In this document: in pieces, positions 36,001 through 48,000 of the stretch
Position numbering within the stretch: the stretch's first letter is position 1
Layout of the letters: each line of letters starts with the position of its first letter
Assembly: GCF_019059575.1 (NCBI RefSeq)
Contig: NW_024881564.1
Span: 62,001 to 126,000, forward strand
Direction of reading: 5' to 3'
DNA: 64,000 nt
Origin: Amphibalanus amphitrite
Taxonomy: Eukaryota; Arthropoda; Thecostraca; Balanomorpha; Balanidae
Made by a program: the position numbers and the translations under genes
The notes under the pieces: model-generated
What the model saw: only the letters and a program-made list of their open reading frames with translations
What the model was told of the DNA's origin: nothing
The model's database searches: none

Positions 36001-39000
36001 AGGAGAGAGGGAAGTTTTAGAGGTGGCGGAGGACAGAGGGGTGCCGTGGGAGTGGGCGGGAGGACAGATAGGGGTGCGGCCGGCGAGGGAGAGCGCCCCG
36101 GCCGGTGAGGGAGAGCGTCGGGAAGCTCTGATAGGAGGCTGTACCGGTCTCCCGACTGGTCTGGGGCTGCGGTATGCTAATGAGAAGCACCGGACAGTAT
36201 CGCTCAGTGTTGGTCACTGAAATGTGACTGAACCATTCGCGCGAGTGTGAAGAACTTGCGTCTAGTTGTGGAGGGATTTATAAACCGCACACACCTGAGC
36301 GGAGGACTGGACTCGTGCATGTCTCAATGCTGGTGATTTCTTATTCGTCGATCCTGGACCCTGTCTTTGAAACTGCGCGTCTTTGAAACGAGTGGAACGA
36401 GTCTTATGCTGGCAGCATATTCCTTCTCTGTTTCTTAGCTCTTCGTACCCTTCGGGGTCATGGCTAAGGTCGTTTTCAGCCACGGTTGGTGCCCCGCAGT
36501 TCCGGCACCAACCGGCACTGTACCGCTGCCCGTGACCGGGGCATTGTTCAGTGACAAACAGTCGGCGACTTTGCGGTACCCGCTCACCCCGCCGGCTGCC
36601 CATTTGCATCGTTGCATTAATTCAGCCCGTTCGCTGGCGCTGCAGCGAACCGTTGTTGACAAACGGGCTTTGTTGGTGACTCTTGGAAGGGCGCTTTGCG
36701 CAGGCGAGATAATACTCCGTGACGTGACGTACGGGGCCCCGCTTCTCGTCTGTCGGAACTAGCACTATAGTGCCACACATGCCCCAACCGGTTCAGTTGC
36801 AGTTATGAACAGCTCAGGAGTTTGGCGGTGGGGATTCATGCAAAATCCCCATGGATGTAAAGCTTCAAGCTCCGATTAACTGATGAAGGCACGCCCAGGG
36901 AAGCGTCTGGGGCAATGGAGCACCAAGATGAGAGCAGAGCGGACTGTGGCCAGCGGTTGGCGGTGTTATTGTAGCTCTCCGCCCCGGGGCGTTGTTTCGG
37001 TCGGTTTCTAGGAGCGCCTACCGCGCGGTACGTGAGGCAGGCCGATCTGTCGATAGTAATGGGTTGTTTGTTACCCGTGGTCACTGGTATACGGGAGCTC
37101 TTAGCGACGCCCCGCTGCTGTCCGCCATCACCAGGTGTTCAGGGAAGTGTGGGGCTTCTGATGCGGCTGGGCCCCTAGTTTGAAGGTCACTCGGAAGCCC
37201 GTTTTCGTCGTATTAGAGCAATTAAGCCTGAAGGGGATTGCCGCCTTAGCTATTCCAGGTGTTAAAACATTGGAGCCTCTTCAACTAATAGTTTGATGAC
37301 TTTTGATAATCATTTTATGGGCCATGAAACTCGCCCGTTATCACCGTGTCCCTAGACGGGCGGGTCCGGAACTCGGGTCATCAGTGGCGGGTCAGCCCGG
37401 CCACGCCCGGCGGCGGTTCGGCCGCCACGCCCGGCCGGTCGCCGTGCGCGGGCGTGGCGTCCCCGGCCGTATCGAGCGGCCGCTTTAGCCGGGCCGTGGG
37501 ACGCGGCACTGGGCGGTTTTTGCGCCCGTTGGCCGGGCGACACTGCACGCCATTGTGTTGGGGCGGCGTCGGTCCGGCGGTGAAGGAATGTGCTCGTCGG
37601 CGGCGAATTACTTGGTATGTCGGTGGCGACGGCGTTGGTCTGTCAATTGTCGGTGGCGACGGTGTCAGGTCGGTGCCGTCGACGGTCCTGTGTCCCTCGG
37701 CTGACTGCTGCGCCGACTTAGTGTGACAGTGCCCGGTGATTTTTGGGTTGCGCTCGATTAAATTCCAGCTAGCAAGTTGAAATGAAATGTAGCGCAATTT
37801 GGTTTACTCTGACATTTCAGACGAATATCACTCCGGTCTAGTAGATTTGCTATATTGTTTCCGATATCTTTGGTAAAGTCACAATGTATTACCAGTAATA
37901 GTCCTACGATTATAGGCATTGCAGCCCAACTGCCCCCACCTTCGGTCCCCTCTTCCCTTCCCACTCCCCTCCTTCGCTCTCCGTTCACCTTTTCCTCCGC
38001 CATTAGGGAGAGGGGGCGGGGTCGCACATCACGCGCGCGAGCGTGTCCGGTTATCCGCCACCTGGCCCTCTGTCCTGACCTGGCCACCTGGTCCCTAGTC
38101 CGCCCCGCACTATGTCCTGAGTTGTCTGGGCTCTCTTGCTGTAATGGGACGCCCTAGGGGCTGGTCTACACGGCTTTCCGTCACGCTGAGTAGGGCGTGT
38201 ACCGTGTGGTGTGGTCTGCCCTCCCCGTCCCGTCTCCAGATCGGACGCCTGATACGACCACCCCATGCGACAGGCCACACGACGTGTTATGCATGTCAGA
38301 GGAGTGGGTGTGAGCTAGATGGATTAGCTGCGACTCGTATGGGCCTGGCGGGGTTCGCGGTTGTGTGGTCCGAATTCAATGCAGTTGGTATTGATCGGGC
38401 TGTTTTGCGAGTGGTGTTGGATTAAAGTGTTGTTTTTGTATAACGCACCCTTTACTTTGGCGTTCCGGCTTTGAAGCTACCGAAAAATGCCGACGCATGC
38501 CCTTCAACTCCCCAACTTTTTGAAGCGGCTTCTGTTTTTACGGTGGATCAGATCTAACAAAAACGGGACTGGGGCGTTGTTAGTTGATTGAACGGGGCGG
38601 GGCGGGAGGAGCGTCTCGTTCCGTCTTTGAAAGGCCTCCTCTCCACCAGAGTGGAACACTTCCTCGGCTATCTGATCCGTCTCCACCCGAACTCGCATAA
38701 TCCAGCGGAAGGCGCACGTGCCTCCAGACACGCTCCACAAAGCAGCATGGAAATTAATGCCGTTAAGCCGCTCCTTAACCGCCTTGATGTCTCGCATCGC
38801 TGCTACTCCCCTTCCGGGGAAGTTCTGCATTGATTTATGGTTACGACTCCCTCAGGGTATGGTGATTCAATCAGATCTTGCCTCAGGCGTCGATTCTCGC
38901 TAACGCCGAACGACTGGGCTGCTGAGTGTATCAGGAGCGGCTGCCTGTGGTGCCCGCCAGTCAGCGAATTATGACTGCCCGGCCGAGCTCCACACCCAAT

Positions 39001-42000
39001 TTAAAATGGTCGTAAAGCACCGCGCCCCGCCGCTAGCGGTGACGTCATTTGTGCTGGCTGCCGGGCTGTCTGCCCTCCGCTGGAAATGTTTGAGAGCAGA
39101 CAGGGAGGGGTAGGCGCACGTGCAGTTGGCTGTTGCTGTGGAGAGCTAGCGGCTGACACGCGCCGCATGGAGCTGTAATGTTTCACGTCACCCCTAGTGT
39201 ACGTTTTACCAGCGCTGGCGTAGACTCGCTCTAGCACTGGCTGCAGCTGAGCTTAGGTCAGGAGACAGCTCACTTATCTTACTTGTTAGATTGAATGCCA
39301 GGTGACGTGATGTCCCGAGTCTCTGGCTTGACGTCAGGTCCGGATGACGGTGGAGTCGTAGACAGCCGCCTGACGTGACCTGGGGAGGGAGATGGAACTT
39401 GTGGAGAGGAGTGGACCCTTGTGATTATCTCCGTCTTTCAACGGACATCCGATCAACGTTTATAGTATTGGTGTTTGTAACAAAAATGCATGGTGCAAGT
39501 ATTGGGTTCCTAGTTCCTACGGTTTGTGACGGTTTTAAAATGCAATGACTTTCTATGGCTGTGAGTCGAGAAACATTTCCTCTCATAGCACAAAACGTTT
39601 CTAGGTATTCTCAACCAAATAATCTTCTCCGTATCTGCACTGATTATCGAGCCCACACCAGGCTGCGTCTCGTACTGGGTTGAGGGATAATTCTGCCGTG
39701 CCGAGCTACCCCTGGTTACCAGAGGGTGTGGCGGCGAGAGAGGGAGCATTCGGACGGTCAGATCCATTGGCCGAACTGTAAGATGGGCGGCTGAAGTTGT
39801 CCGCGGAAGTGATTTATGGCCCCGCCGAGGCCGCGTTCGGTAGAACTGGATGGTGGTCAATCCGCTCTGGTGGGCTGAGAGGATCTGTCCGGTCTCGCTG
39901 TTATGTTTGCACGCTTGGTATGTGTGGAGAAGGGAGATAATTGACGTAAGTAGTAGGAATGCTGCTGCTGAAGTGGCTTAAACGGGTCTCAGTAAAACAG
40001 TTCCATGCCAGCCTTGTCCGCACGAGTCCGCTTGCAAATGGATTCGTCGTTTCCACATTCGCGTGGCTCTCAACCCGCTTGCATCATCAACAGCATTGCG
40101 CTGTGTTTTAATACGGACTGCATGCACGCTATCGATTGTAGTAGCTGAAGCTCGTGGATATGTCGGTTTTGCAGTAACCATGCTATAGCATGGTTCAGAA
40201 ATTAGGCGCGTGGTCTGTTGGACGTATTTCGAAATGTGTTTTTACCACGGCGTGCGCTGTGACGTTATTGTTAAATTCTGTTGTTTCTGGTTGGCTCGCA
40301 CTGGGGAGTAATGCTAAATCACCCATCTTGTTCGGTATGCTTTCCGTTTGCTCGAGTTTCGGATATTTGACGTAGCTCACTGTCGTGATTTCGTGCTGTT
40401 CCGTTTCGTGAGGATTCGTCCGCTCGTGCATGTCTTCTTTATCACGCTATCTGTCCACCTCGTTCTCACGCAACACAATCCAGAGCTGGTGTAGTCACGG
40501 CCGGTGAATCCATACCGGGATATCGTGCCCGTCCATCCATCTCAACACGGCGTCTTCACCTTTCCATCTCCTGTCCATCCATCTCAATACCGGCAACCTT
40601 CACCTTTTTGCCTATACCCAGCGGGAGGTATTGTGGATCTGCCGGACGACTGCACTGGATTGACTGATACCCGCCCGGGTGACTGATGACTGCCGAACCG
40701 GAACTGACAGCCGGCTTAATTAGATGGGTTGGGCTGTGATTTGTCCGACACGGGCTGGGGTCACACGGCTCTGTGGTGGGGGTCGGAATTAATTAACCGA
40801 CCGGGATACGGCTTAATTATCTACCCTGTGTGGCCGATCATGCGGAACACGACATGTGTTCTTGTTCCCTTGAGTGAGTCTGATACCGGTTCTGGTAGGT
40901 ATCTATGTTACGTCAAACACATCCTCACGGACCTACTGACCGCTTACTTTCTTCCCGTGCACCGTAGGACGCAATGGGGACCGTACATACTCGTACATGT
41001 ACGATAGTAGTTTGACGTATTTGGATGTGTATTGACATGGGATGGACGTATGTGAACTCAATCCGGATGTTATTCCACACTAAAGGATTATGCAGCGTAT
41101 TTGCCATGAGATTATGCCGCTCTGGATTCCGCTCAAACCTGTATATTGTGCCCGACAACTGGGGCGAAAAGGGAAAATTCAGTTTACCATGCGGACAATG
41201 GGGAGGGCCTTACAGGCAGTGTCGGCTCGGCTAATTTTAGTATGTCACGCGAGGGCGAAGGCTGGACTGTAAGCGGCGTCTGCGTGCGGTTCACTGCATC
41301 GAGCGACGTCGGGTGGTCCTCTGTTCACGACTGCCAAGTGTTCCCGCGGCCGCCCCCGCTATCGTTCTCCACCTGTGACCCCTGTTTGCAGGTGGTATTG
41401 TTTGGGCCGCTCAGGTGTAACGCCCACCCGGCCCCTGCTGCTCTCACAATGCGCACCGTCAGGGGGTCTGGCGATCGGACGAGGGTCGTTATATTTGGGA
41501 GCAGCTGTGACCAAAGATCATTGATCCTTTGGTTTGAAGGTCTACACTCCTTGGTGACTGATGAATGGAGAGCAGTTCTGGTGATATGTTTGGTTTGTTT
41601 TGTGGTTCCTCCTAGATCACGAGATAACTGATAAAGTCCGTGAGGATGAGCGTTCCTGACTTCTGCCTGTTTGGCTCTTGGTTAAAGACTTGCTAGTTGA
41701 GTATTGTTTCGAACATACCGTAGCATCGTCCAGCTGCCCTTCTGAATTTGAAATTCGAAGTTCTCTGACCTCCGCAGAGTCGCGTCCGAACGCTCGTCGC
41801 TCTCGCCTAAGCGCCCCCGCCCAAGTGAGCTCCGATGATGGATCGGAAGCCCGCGCTGATGTTCGCTCGGCTGGGGGCGGCGGCGGTGGCGGTCGGCGGT
41901 GGTGGCAGGGCCGGTGGAATGCAGGGAGCTCCCACCCTGACCGCTGCCGTACGCCGTTCGCACGTTTACCTAGACGAAGCTGTGTGAGCGGACTGTTTGC

Positions 42001-45000
42001 CTTCCACGGCTCGCTGAGGTCTGTTTGAGGTTTGCCAGGTTTGAGGAGGAGGGAGAGAGAGACGCGTGGAATTCAGTCACGCAGGAATAAGGCGCCTGTG
42101 CTGTGACCTTACGACACAACAGTTGATTTATCCCAAAGGAAATTCAGCCTCCCTATGCCTCCCAATACTTGCAATGTTTTGCATTGCCATTATGGCCTTA
42201 TGATCTTCAGTGAAGCAAGCGTTTACGTCGGAGTGCTCCCAGCTTACGAGCATCGCGTATGTTGTGAATGAAAAGTGACTGCATCAACTTGACACATGGA
42301 AACTTATATAATAGGCTGTGTCGTCTGCCATGTTGCAGGAGGAATATGATATTTTAAGTTCTAACATTTGTGTGGCCGGTGCCTGTGCTGATCTGATCAT
42401 GACGGGCTGTGCGGATCGGCAAAGCTGTGCATTGCATGGTGGATGTTGATGAAAGGGTTACTGGCTGTGTTTATGATAAGGTAGGAAAGGAAACTGTGCC
42501 TTGGGAAAGAAACAGATGTAATTTTATTGCGTAAATGGACGAAAGTTTCCTGATCTTGGGCGTTGAAGGGTGATCGTTGAAGTAAGTATTGATCGTTTGT
42601 CTATTGGTCGGACAGAGGTGACCACCACATTTTATGCGATATGGGCTTTGAAGTGACTGGAATTGACCGTGTGACTGGTCAGAGGGAAGAAGAGGCTGCC
42701 CTGTCCCGCCGTGCGTTTGGGGCTGACTATGGCTGACCAGACTACAGAAGAAGTCGCTCCGCCGTGTGGGTGGAAGGTCCGACTGGCCGAGAGTAGCCAA
42801 GCTCACCCCGGGCTGCGTTTGGACAGAGTAGGCGAGCCCACCCCGCCGCGTCGCGTGGGTGGAGCGGCCGGCCGGCCGGCTGGTCGGACCGGTCCTGCCC
42901 TGCCCAGGTGACCGGGGTGAGTGACCGGCGGTACGTACCGGGGCGCGGTCTGACTTCACAGCGCAGTGTGTGCCGTACTGGGACAGACCTGCGTCCGGGA
43001 CATCATTTAGGGCCCTGCTTCAGTGCATGCCGCTGCCTATCGCTACCGGTATTGGTGCTCGATGGCGCCGTGCAGTAAAACAGGGCCCAGGATTGTGCGG
43101 CAATTACAGCTGGCATCATATGACTCTGGACTGTAGCACTGCCGGTTGGAATGTCTACTGTCCAGCATGGGTCCGTAATATGCGGCCTATAGCCTGGAAC
43201 GTCGCTTTTGTGATCTTGCATACCATTCTTTGGACGATAATTGCATTCTTTCTGGAATATCGCGTTGGGGAAGCATCACAGGATGTCGGCAGGACACCCG
43301 ATAGCCCGCATTCCACGTGTTAGTCGCGCAAACAGTCTGGGTTATTGCTGTAGGTTCTGGTGACCTGGTGATTCTGGTGTTGACTCTGGTGGTCGGTGGG
43401 ACGCGCTGATGGCACCAGACCGGCCCCGAGCTCCACTGTCCCTGGGCACGGGTTCAGCCACGGTGTTAGTGGCGGACCGATCCATGTCGTACATTGTCCA
43501 ACATGGAATGACGCGTCAGCAGACATTGTGGACACTCGACCGTGTTTCCAGTCCACACCGAGTGAAAAGATTAGTCGCTAATCTTCCTCTATCGGGGTCG
43601 CTCGGTTGTAGATTTTTATTCTATGAAGGAGCTGTCGGATCGAGTTATAGCGGATATTGTCGTGTTATCCTTTCCACGGTAGATTATTCGAGCCCTGCAG
43701 CGGACGATGGCGAAACCATCGGGAAAGTTTGTCGGTGAGGCTCATCGTATTCATATCGAGAGCGTTACTCAGTAAAGCACACTAAAAGGACGCTGTTATG
43801 ACGATCTCACAAATCGCCCTCAGACTCGTCGCAGGCACCCTCTGGGGTCCACTGAACACAGCTTGCTGCAGAAGACATGTCTCTCTCGTTCTCAAGCTCT
43901 ATCGGCCACCATGCGCCGTGATATCAGCGCCAGGAAATCCCAGCCCCCGGCGGGGACCGCCGTTAAAAAGGTGGCCGGTTCTGAGGAAGAGACGCTCGGC
44001 GTTCCTCCAATGGCCGAGGACAAACCTGCGCCGTACCGCTGCCCGACCGTGTCGCGGCGGTCCGCCATTCACGGGCTCCAAGGACACGCACCCAGACGGG
44101 CGACAGACAATGCACTCTTTTCTGCCGCGGCGGCGTGGCGGTGGAGCGCCCCATACCGTCCCCGCCGCGCCTGTGTCGGCCTAGCCCCTCATGAATACCA
44201 TGACCGGCCTGCCGAGACGCTGACCTCTGGTGCCGTCGCGTTGCTGAGCGGACTTTTAAACGCGTGCAGATGCCCGCTACCATCACCATGACCGCTATGA
44301 CGTGGTCCTCGGCGGGTATTCTGTGTCGGCCTGTGACCCGGACGGGTTATCGGTCCGGCCGTGCCTGTGGTGGGCTCGGTCGGGTCAGCTGGGCCGGGTC
44401 GACGGGGTCACGGAACGTCACATGACCCGGGTGACCCCAAGGCGGAGCGGACGTGGCGGGCGCGACGGTGGCGCCGCCACCCTGGCTTTGGCATTCCGTT
44501 TGTTGCTTCCCTAGCGGTATGCGGTTATGGCAAGACGGAATGCACTGTGTCTAAGTGCTTTCTGTTAATTAGTGTTTTACGGATGTAGGGAGTAGTTGTT
44601 GGGCTCCTTGTGTTTTACTGTCGCTGGTGAGATTTTATTCCTCGAGTCTTCTGCTCAAGCGGTGCTGGTACATTCGGATTCGGTACATTCGGCTTCCTTT
44701 GGCGTTCCACCGCTCCACCGCTCGGGTGTGGTGTCGGAACAGCTAGACAGCGAATGGCGTGGGCGGTCTGGCCTCTGTGACTCTCCGCCAAATGTGGCAC
44801 GGGTCACGGATCTGGTCTGGAGGCGGGGTAGAGGTCACAGGTCAGTGTCTGTAGGGGCGAATGAACTGCGAACCGCCAACGGAATGCCGTCTAGACAGGC
44901 GCTCTGTTTTGTTTTGTACGCTCCTCGTCATGCTATGCACGTCAATGCCTGCGTGACAGCGAGCGACATAGTTCCTGTACTGTTTACTGTCTGTTGTCAA

Positions 45001-48000
45001 GGTAACTGTGTTCACCCGGTGTGTACCGCTAGTAAGTTTAGCTCAGCCGCGTGCTGAACCTACTCAGCATTGCTAAACCCCTCTCGGCGTCTTCCAATCC
45101 CCTTCGTTTTTCGGCATGCTCCCGTTATCCTCTCTCTCTCTCTCTCCCCTCCCTCCACTCTCTACACAGCCCAGTCGTGCGCCTTGCGCTGGTTTTGCCC
45201 ACCGCACGTGTCGTTTTTGTCTCGCATTTTGCCGACTGGCGGCGAGGCACGTTAGCAGCACGATGGATGGTTGGATTGTGCTGGGGACAGCCGACGAGCG
45301 AACCCGGCGGCCCGGTGCCCTGTCGGCGTCTCGGCGAGGCTTCCGGCTCACTGGGTAGATGGGTACGAGGCAGGGGAGCAGAGCGGTTGGGGTTTGAATT
45401 ATTGCTGCTCCTGCTGAACTAGAGGAGCGTGTGATCGAACTTGATGAGACGTGAACGGGACTGTACTGAGGGAGTAGGGTCTGCTCTGATCTGAGCTAGG
45501 GCAAAAGGAAGGCGAGTTTGTTCTAAGTAAGTAAAGTCCAAGTCATGTGTAAATGTGTAAATTGATCTTCGCTTCTCGCCTCTGTACTTATTTACATACG
45601 TCAACCCAACCACCATTCGACTTCCGTCTTATCTATGGTCATTATTTTGGCGTTTCTCGACCAAGCCTGATTCTATTTTATGCCTTCGCTTGCCGCCTGC
45701 GCGGCTGCCTTCTATACGTTATTGTGTGGCTGGTAGTGGTCGTGCAGCCCCATCTCTCCTCCGCTCCCCCTCTCTCCCCCTCCCCCCCACGCCCCAGTGC
45801 TGACCACAGGTGAGCCGAGTTGTGAAGGTCACCTCTCCGCCCCCCTCCCCTCCCCCTCCCCGGCGGATGTGGGGTGAATGTCGGTACGTTACCGGCCCGT
45901 CGGCCACCGTTTGATGTCGGAGCTCAGCTAGTGAGGCAGGGCGGAGGCTGACCTCAGAACGGAGATATTTTGACGTGGGAGTAGGGATGATGGTAGGACA
46001 ATGCAGATATGTAGTGAAAGAAGGCTGGGCCGGACCTTTCTCGCTGCTTTTGGTTGATGTGGGGAGGCAAATTTTATCAAAAAGTTGGTGCGCTTGGAGA
46101 GATGAGGGATTCAGGATCCTTTGCGGTTTCGGTCAGGTTTGGGAATCGTGTGGTGAATACATTAATACATGCATGATGCAGTGCTGCGCGGAATATCATT
46201 TGAACTTTGCACAATGCGTCTGTGGAATTATGTATGTAGCAAGTTGGATCAGGTGGAATAACCAGGTGCTGCCATATCGAGCAACAGGCACCAGATCTCA
46301 GCGAGGAGTAGCGTCGCCTTATATCACAAGGCAGGACACTGTCCACTTTTGTCGTCGAGCGTTTATGCCCTGGAAAAGGATCGCCCTCTTCCCTGACGCC
46401 ATCCGCGTTATTCTGTGAACGTTTTTGACGTCTGTATCACGCATGAGCGACCTGATGTGTGTGTCCGCCGCTGATCGTGAACCTTTTTACAAAAAGTCCC
46501 TCGGAACAAGGGGGACTAGAATTTGAATAATAACCCATATTCATCTTCATTAACATCTCACTTCTGTGTGTCATGAAGACCATACGCTGGTCGTGATCTG
46601 CTGAAAAAAAAATACATCCCTGTAGCACCGTTAGCTAAGCCATGTTTTTCGTTTCCATTTCAGTGGATAACGTGCTATCCGAGATCGACGGCCTGCAGGA
46701 GGTGGACAGTGACGTAGTGGAAGACGACGACGACGACTCGAGTAGCGAGGAGGACGCCCAGTGGAGCTACGTCGACGTCAGCCCCAGCGGAGCGGTGACC
46801 AAGGTCAGAGAGGAGGCTGTGGGGACAGGGAGGGTGTGGGATCAGTGAGGGAGGCCGTGGGGTCCAGGAGGGCGGGGGCAGCGTCAGAAATGTCGGCCGT
46901 GGGGTCAGGGAGGGTGTGTGGGCAAGAGGGGACAGTTGTGGGTCAGAGGTGTTCAGTATTTACAAGATAGGTCAGTCAGAGGAAGATGCCAAGTGTAAGT
47001 CGAATGCACATGTCCTACCTACTTAAATGTGCAATAGCTGGCCTACAGCAAAGCATTAAACCTGACCTTAGGGAAGCGCCACGCTTGCCCGCATCTAATT
47101 CTGCCAGTAACCTCTCTACCCCTGAGTCACTCCGTCTCGATAAATCTCCACCCGTTTTGGTGGCCGGTCTGTGGCTTCGCTCCGTTTACGTCTCCGTCCC
47201 TCACATCCCGGCATCACGCTCTCCGTATTCTATCGCGCCGCTCGTCCCGAGAGACGCGCCTTTTTTGGCGCTCGTGCGCCGCATTCGCCACCCCCCGCGG
47301 TGCGCCGCGGCACGGTCAGACATGTCGCTGCTTTGTCCGTGTCTAGCTAGAGCGCGCCCGCCCCCGCTCGGGCCCGGGTGGGGTCGACCCGCTTCTCTCT
47401 GCACCCTGACTGTGAACATAGGAGGGTGGTTTTTGCGGTGGACGGTGTCGCTTTTTTGTGACTGGCCACATATGTTCCGTTGTGTGTGTGAGAGGGGGAG
47501 GGGAGTGGGTGACGGGACTTTTTTTGTAGGGGCGGTGATATGAAGGGTGTGGTGATTTGTGTTTTAGGGTACTGTTGTGTGTGTTGTTATGTGAAGTGTG
47601 AAAATCGAATATCGGCTATTCAAAATAATTATCTTCGCTCGATATTAGTGGCCCAGTGGAACAAAGTTATTGTCAGCTAATCTGATCGTATCAGGTCATT
47701 TACAACTTCGATGTCAATGGCCTTGAGACCACCCAATTTAAATGGTAATCCCCTGTCGAACAGTATCGCCAATCGAGATAGATGTTCCGTTTATCGCTGA
47801 GTCTCAGCGGTGATATATGCTTCTGTGAAGTCCATGATATCGACTGTCATGAAGGCTGATGCGTGTGGCTGACAGAGAAGCATTTAACTATCCGTTCCCG
47901 GCTGACAGCGTGTTTCTCCCTTTCGGTAGACGCATGTGACGATGACCTTAGACCTCTGGAGTCGGTACTGATCCCTGCTTCTCTCTGTCCACAGACGCCC

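Larger units (their letters stand above)
26353..46663. other. 20.3-kb intron of the phosphatase gene
   Basis: It separates the catalytic-domain exons from the acidic and PAM2-containing exons. Besides the repeats, mariner element and candidate exons listed separately, long stretches (36130-46600 in particular) are GC-rich and give many chance open frames on both strands with no recognisable domains. A GC-rich block at 27550-27870 looks like an interspersed repeat but has no identifiable ends. An internal promoter for the downstream exons could lie here; none can be proved. Confidence 0.6.

Noticed and set aside
36262-36609. Minus-strand frame with several Cys residues ([19 protein letters not shown])
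   Set aside because: The Cys/His spacing fits no zinc-finger pattern I know, and there are no supporting splice sites or domain similarity in this GC-rich intron.
41678-42028. Gly/Arg-rich 116-codon plus-strand frame in the large intron
   Set aside because: GC-driven chance frame with no domain or fitting splice sites.
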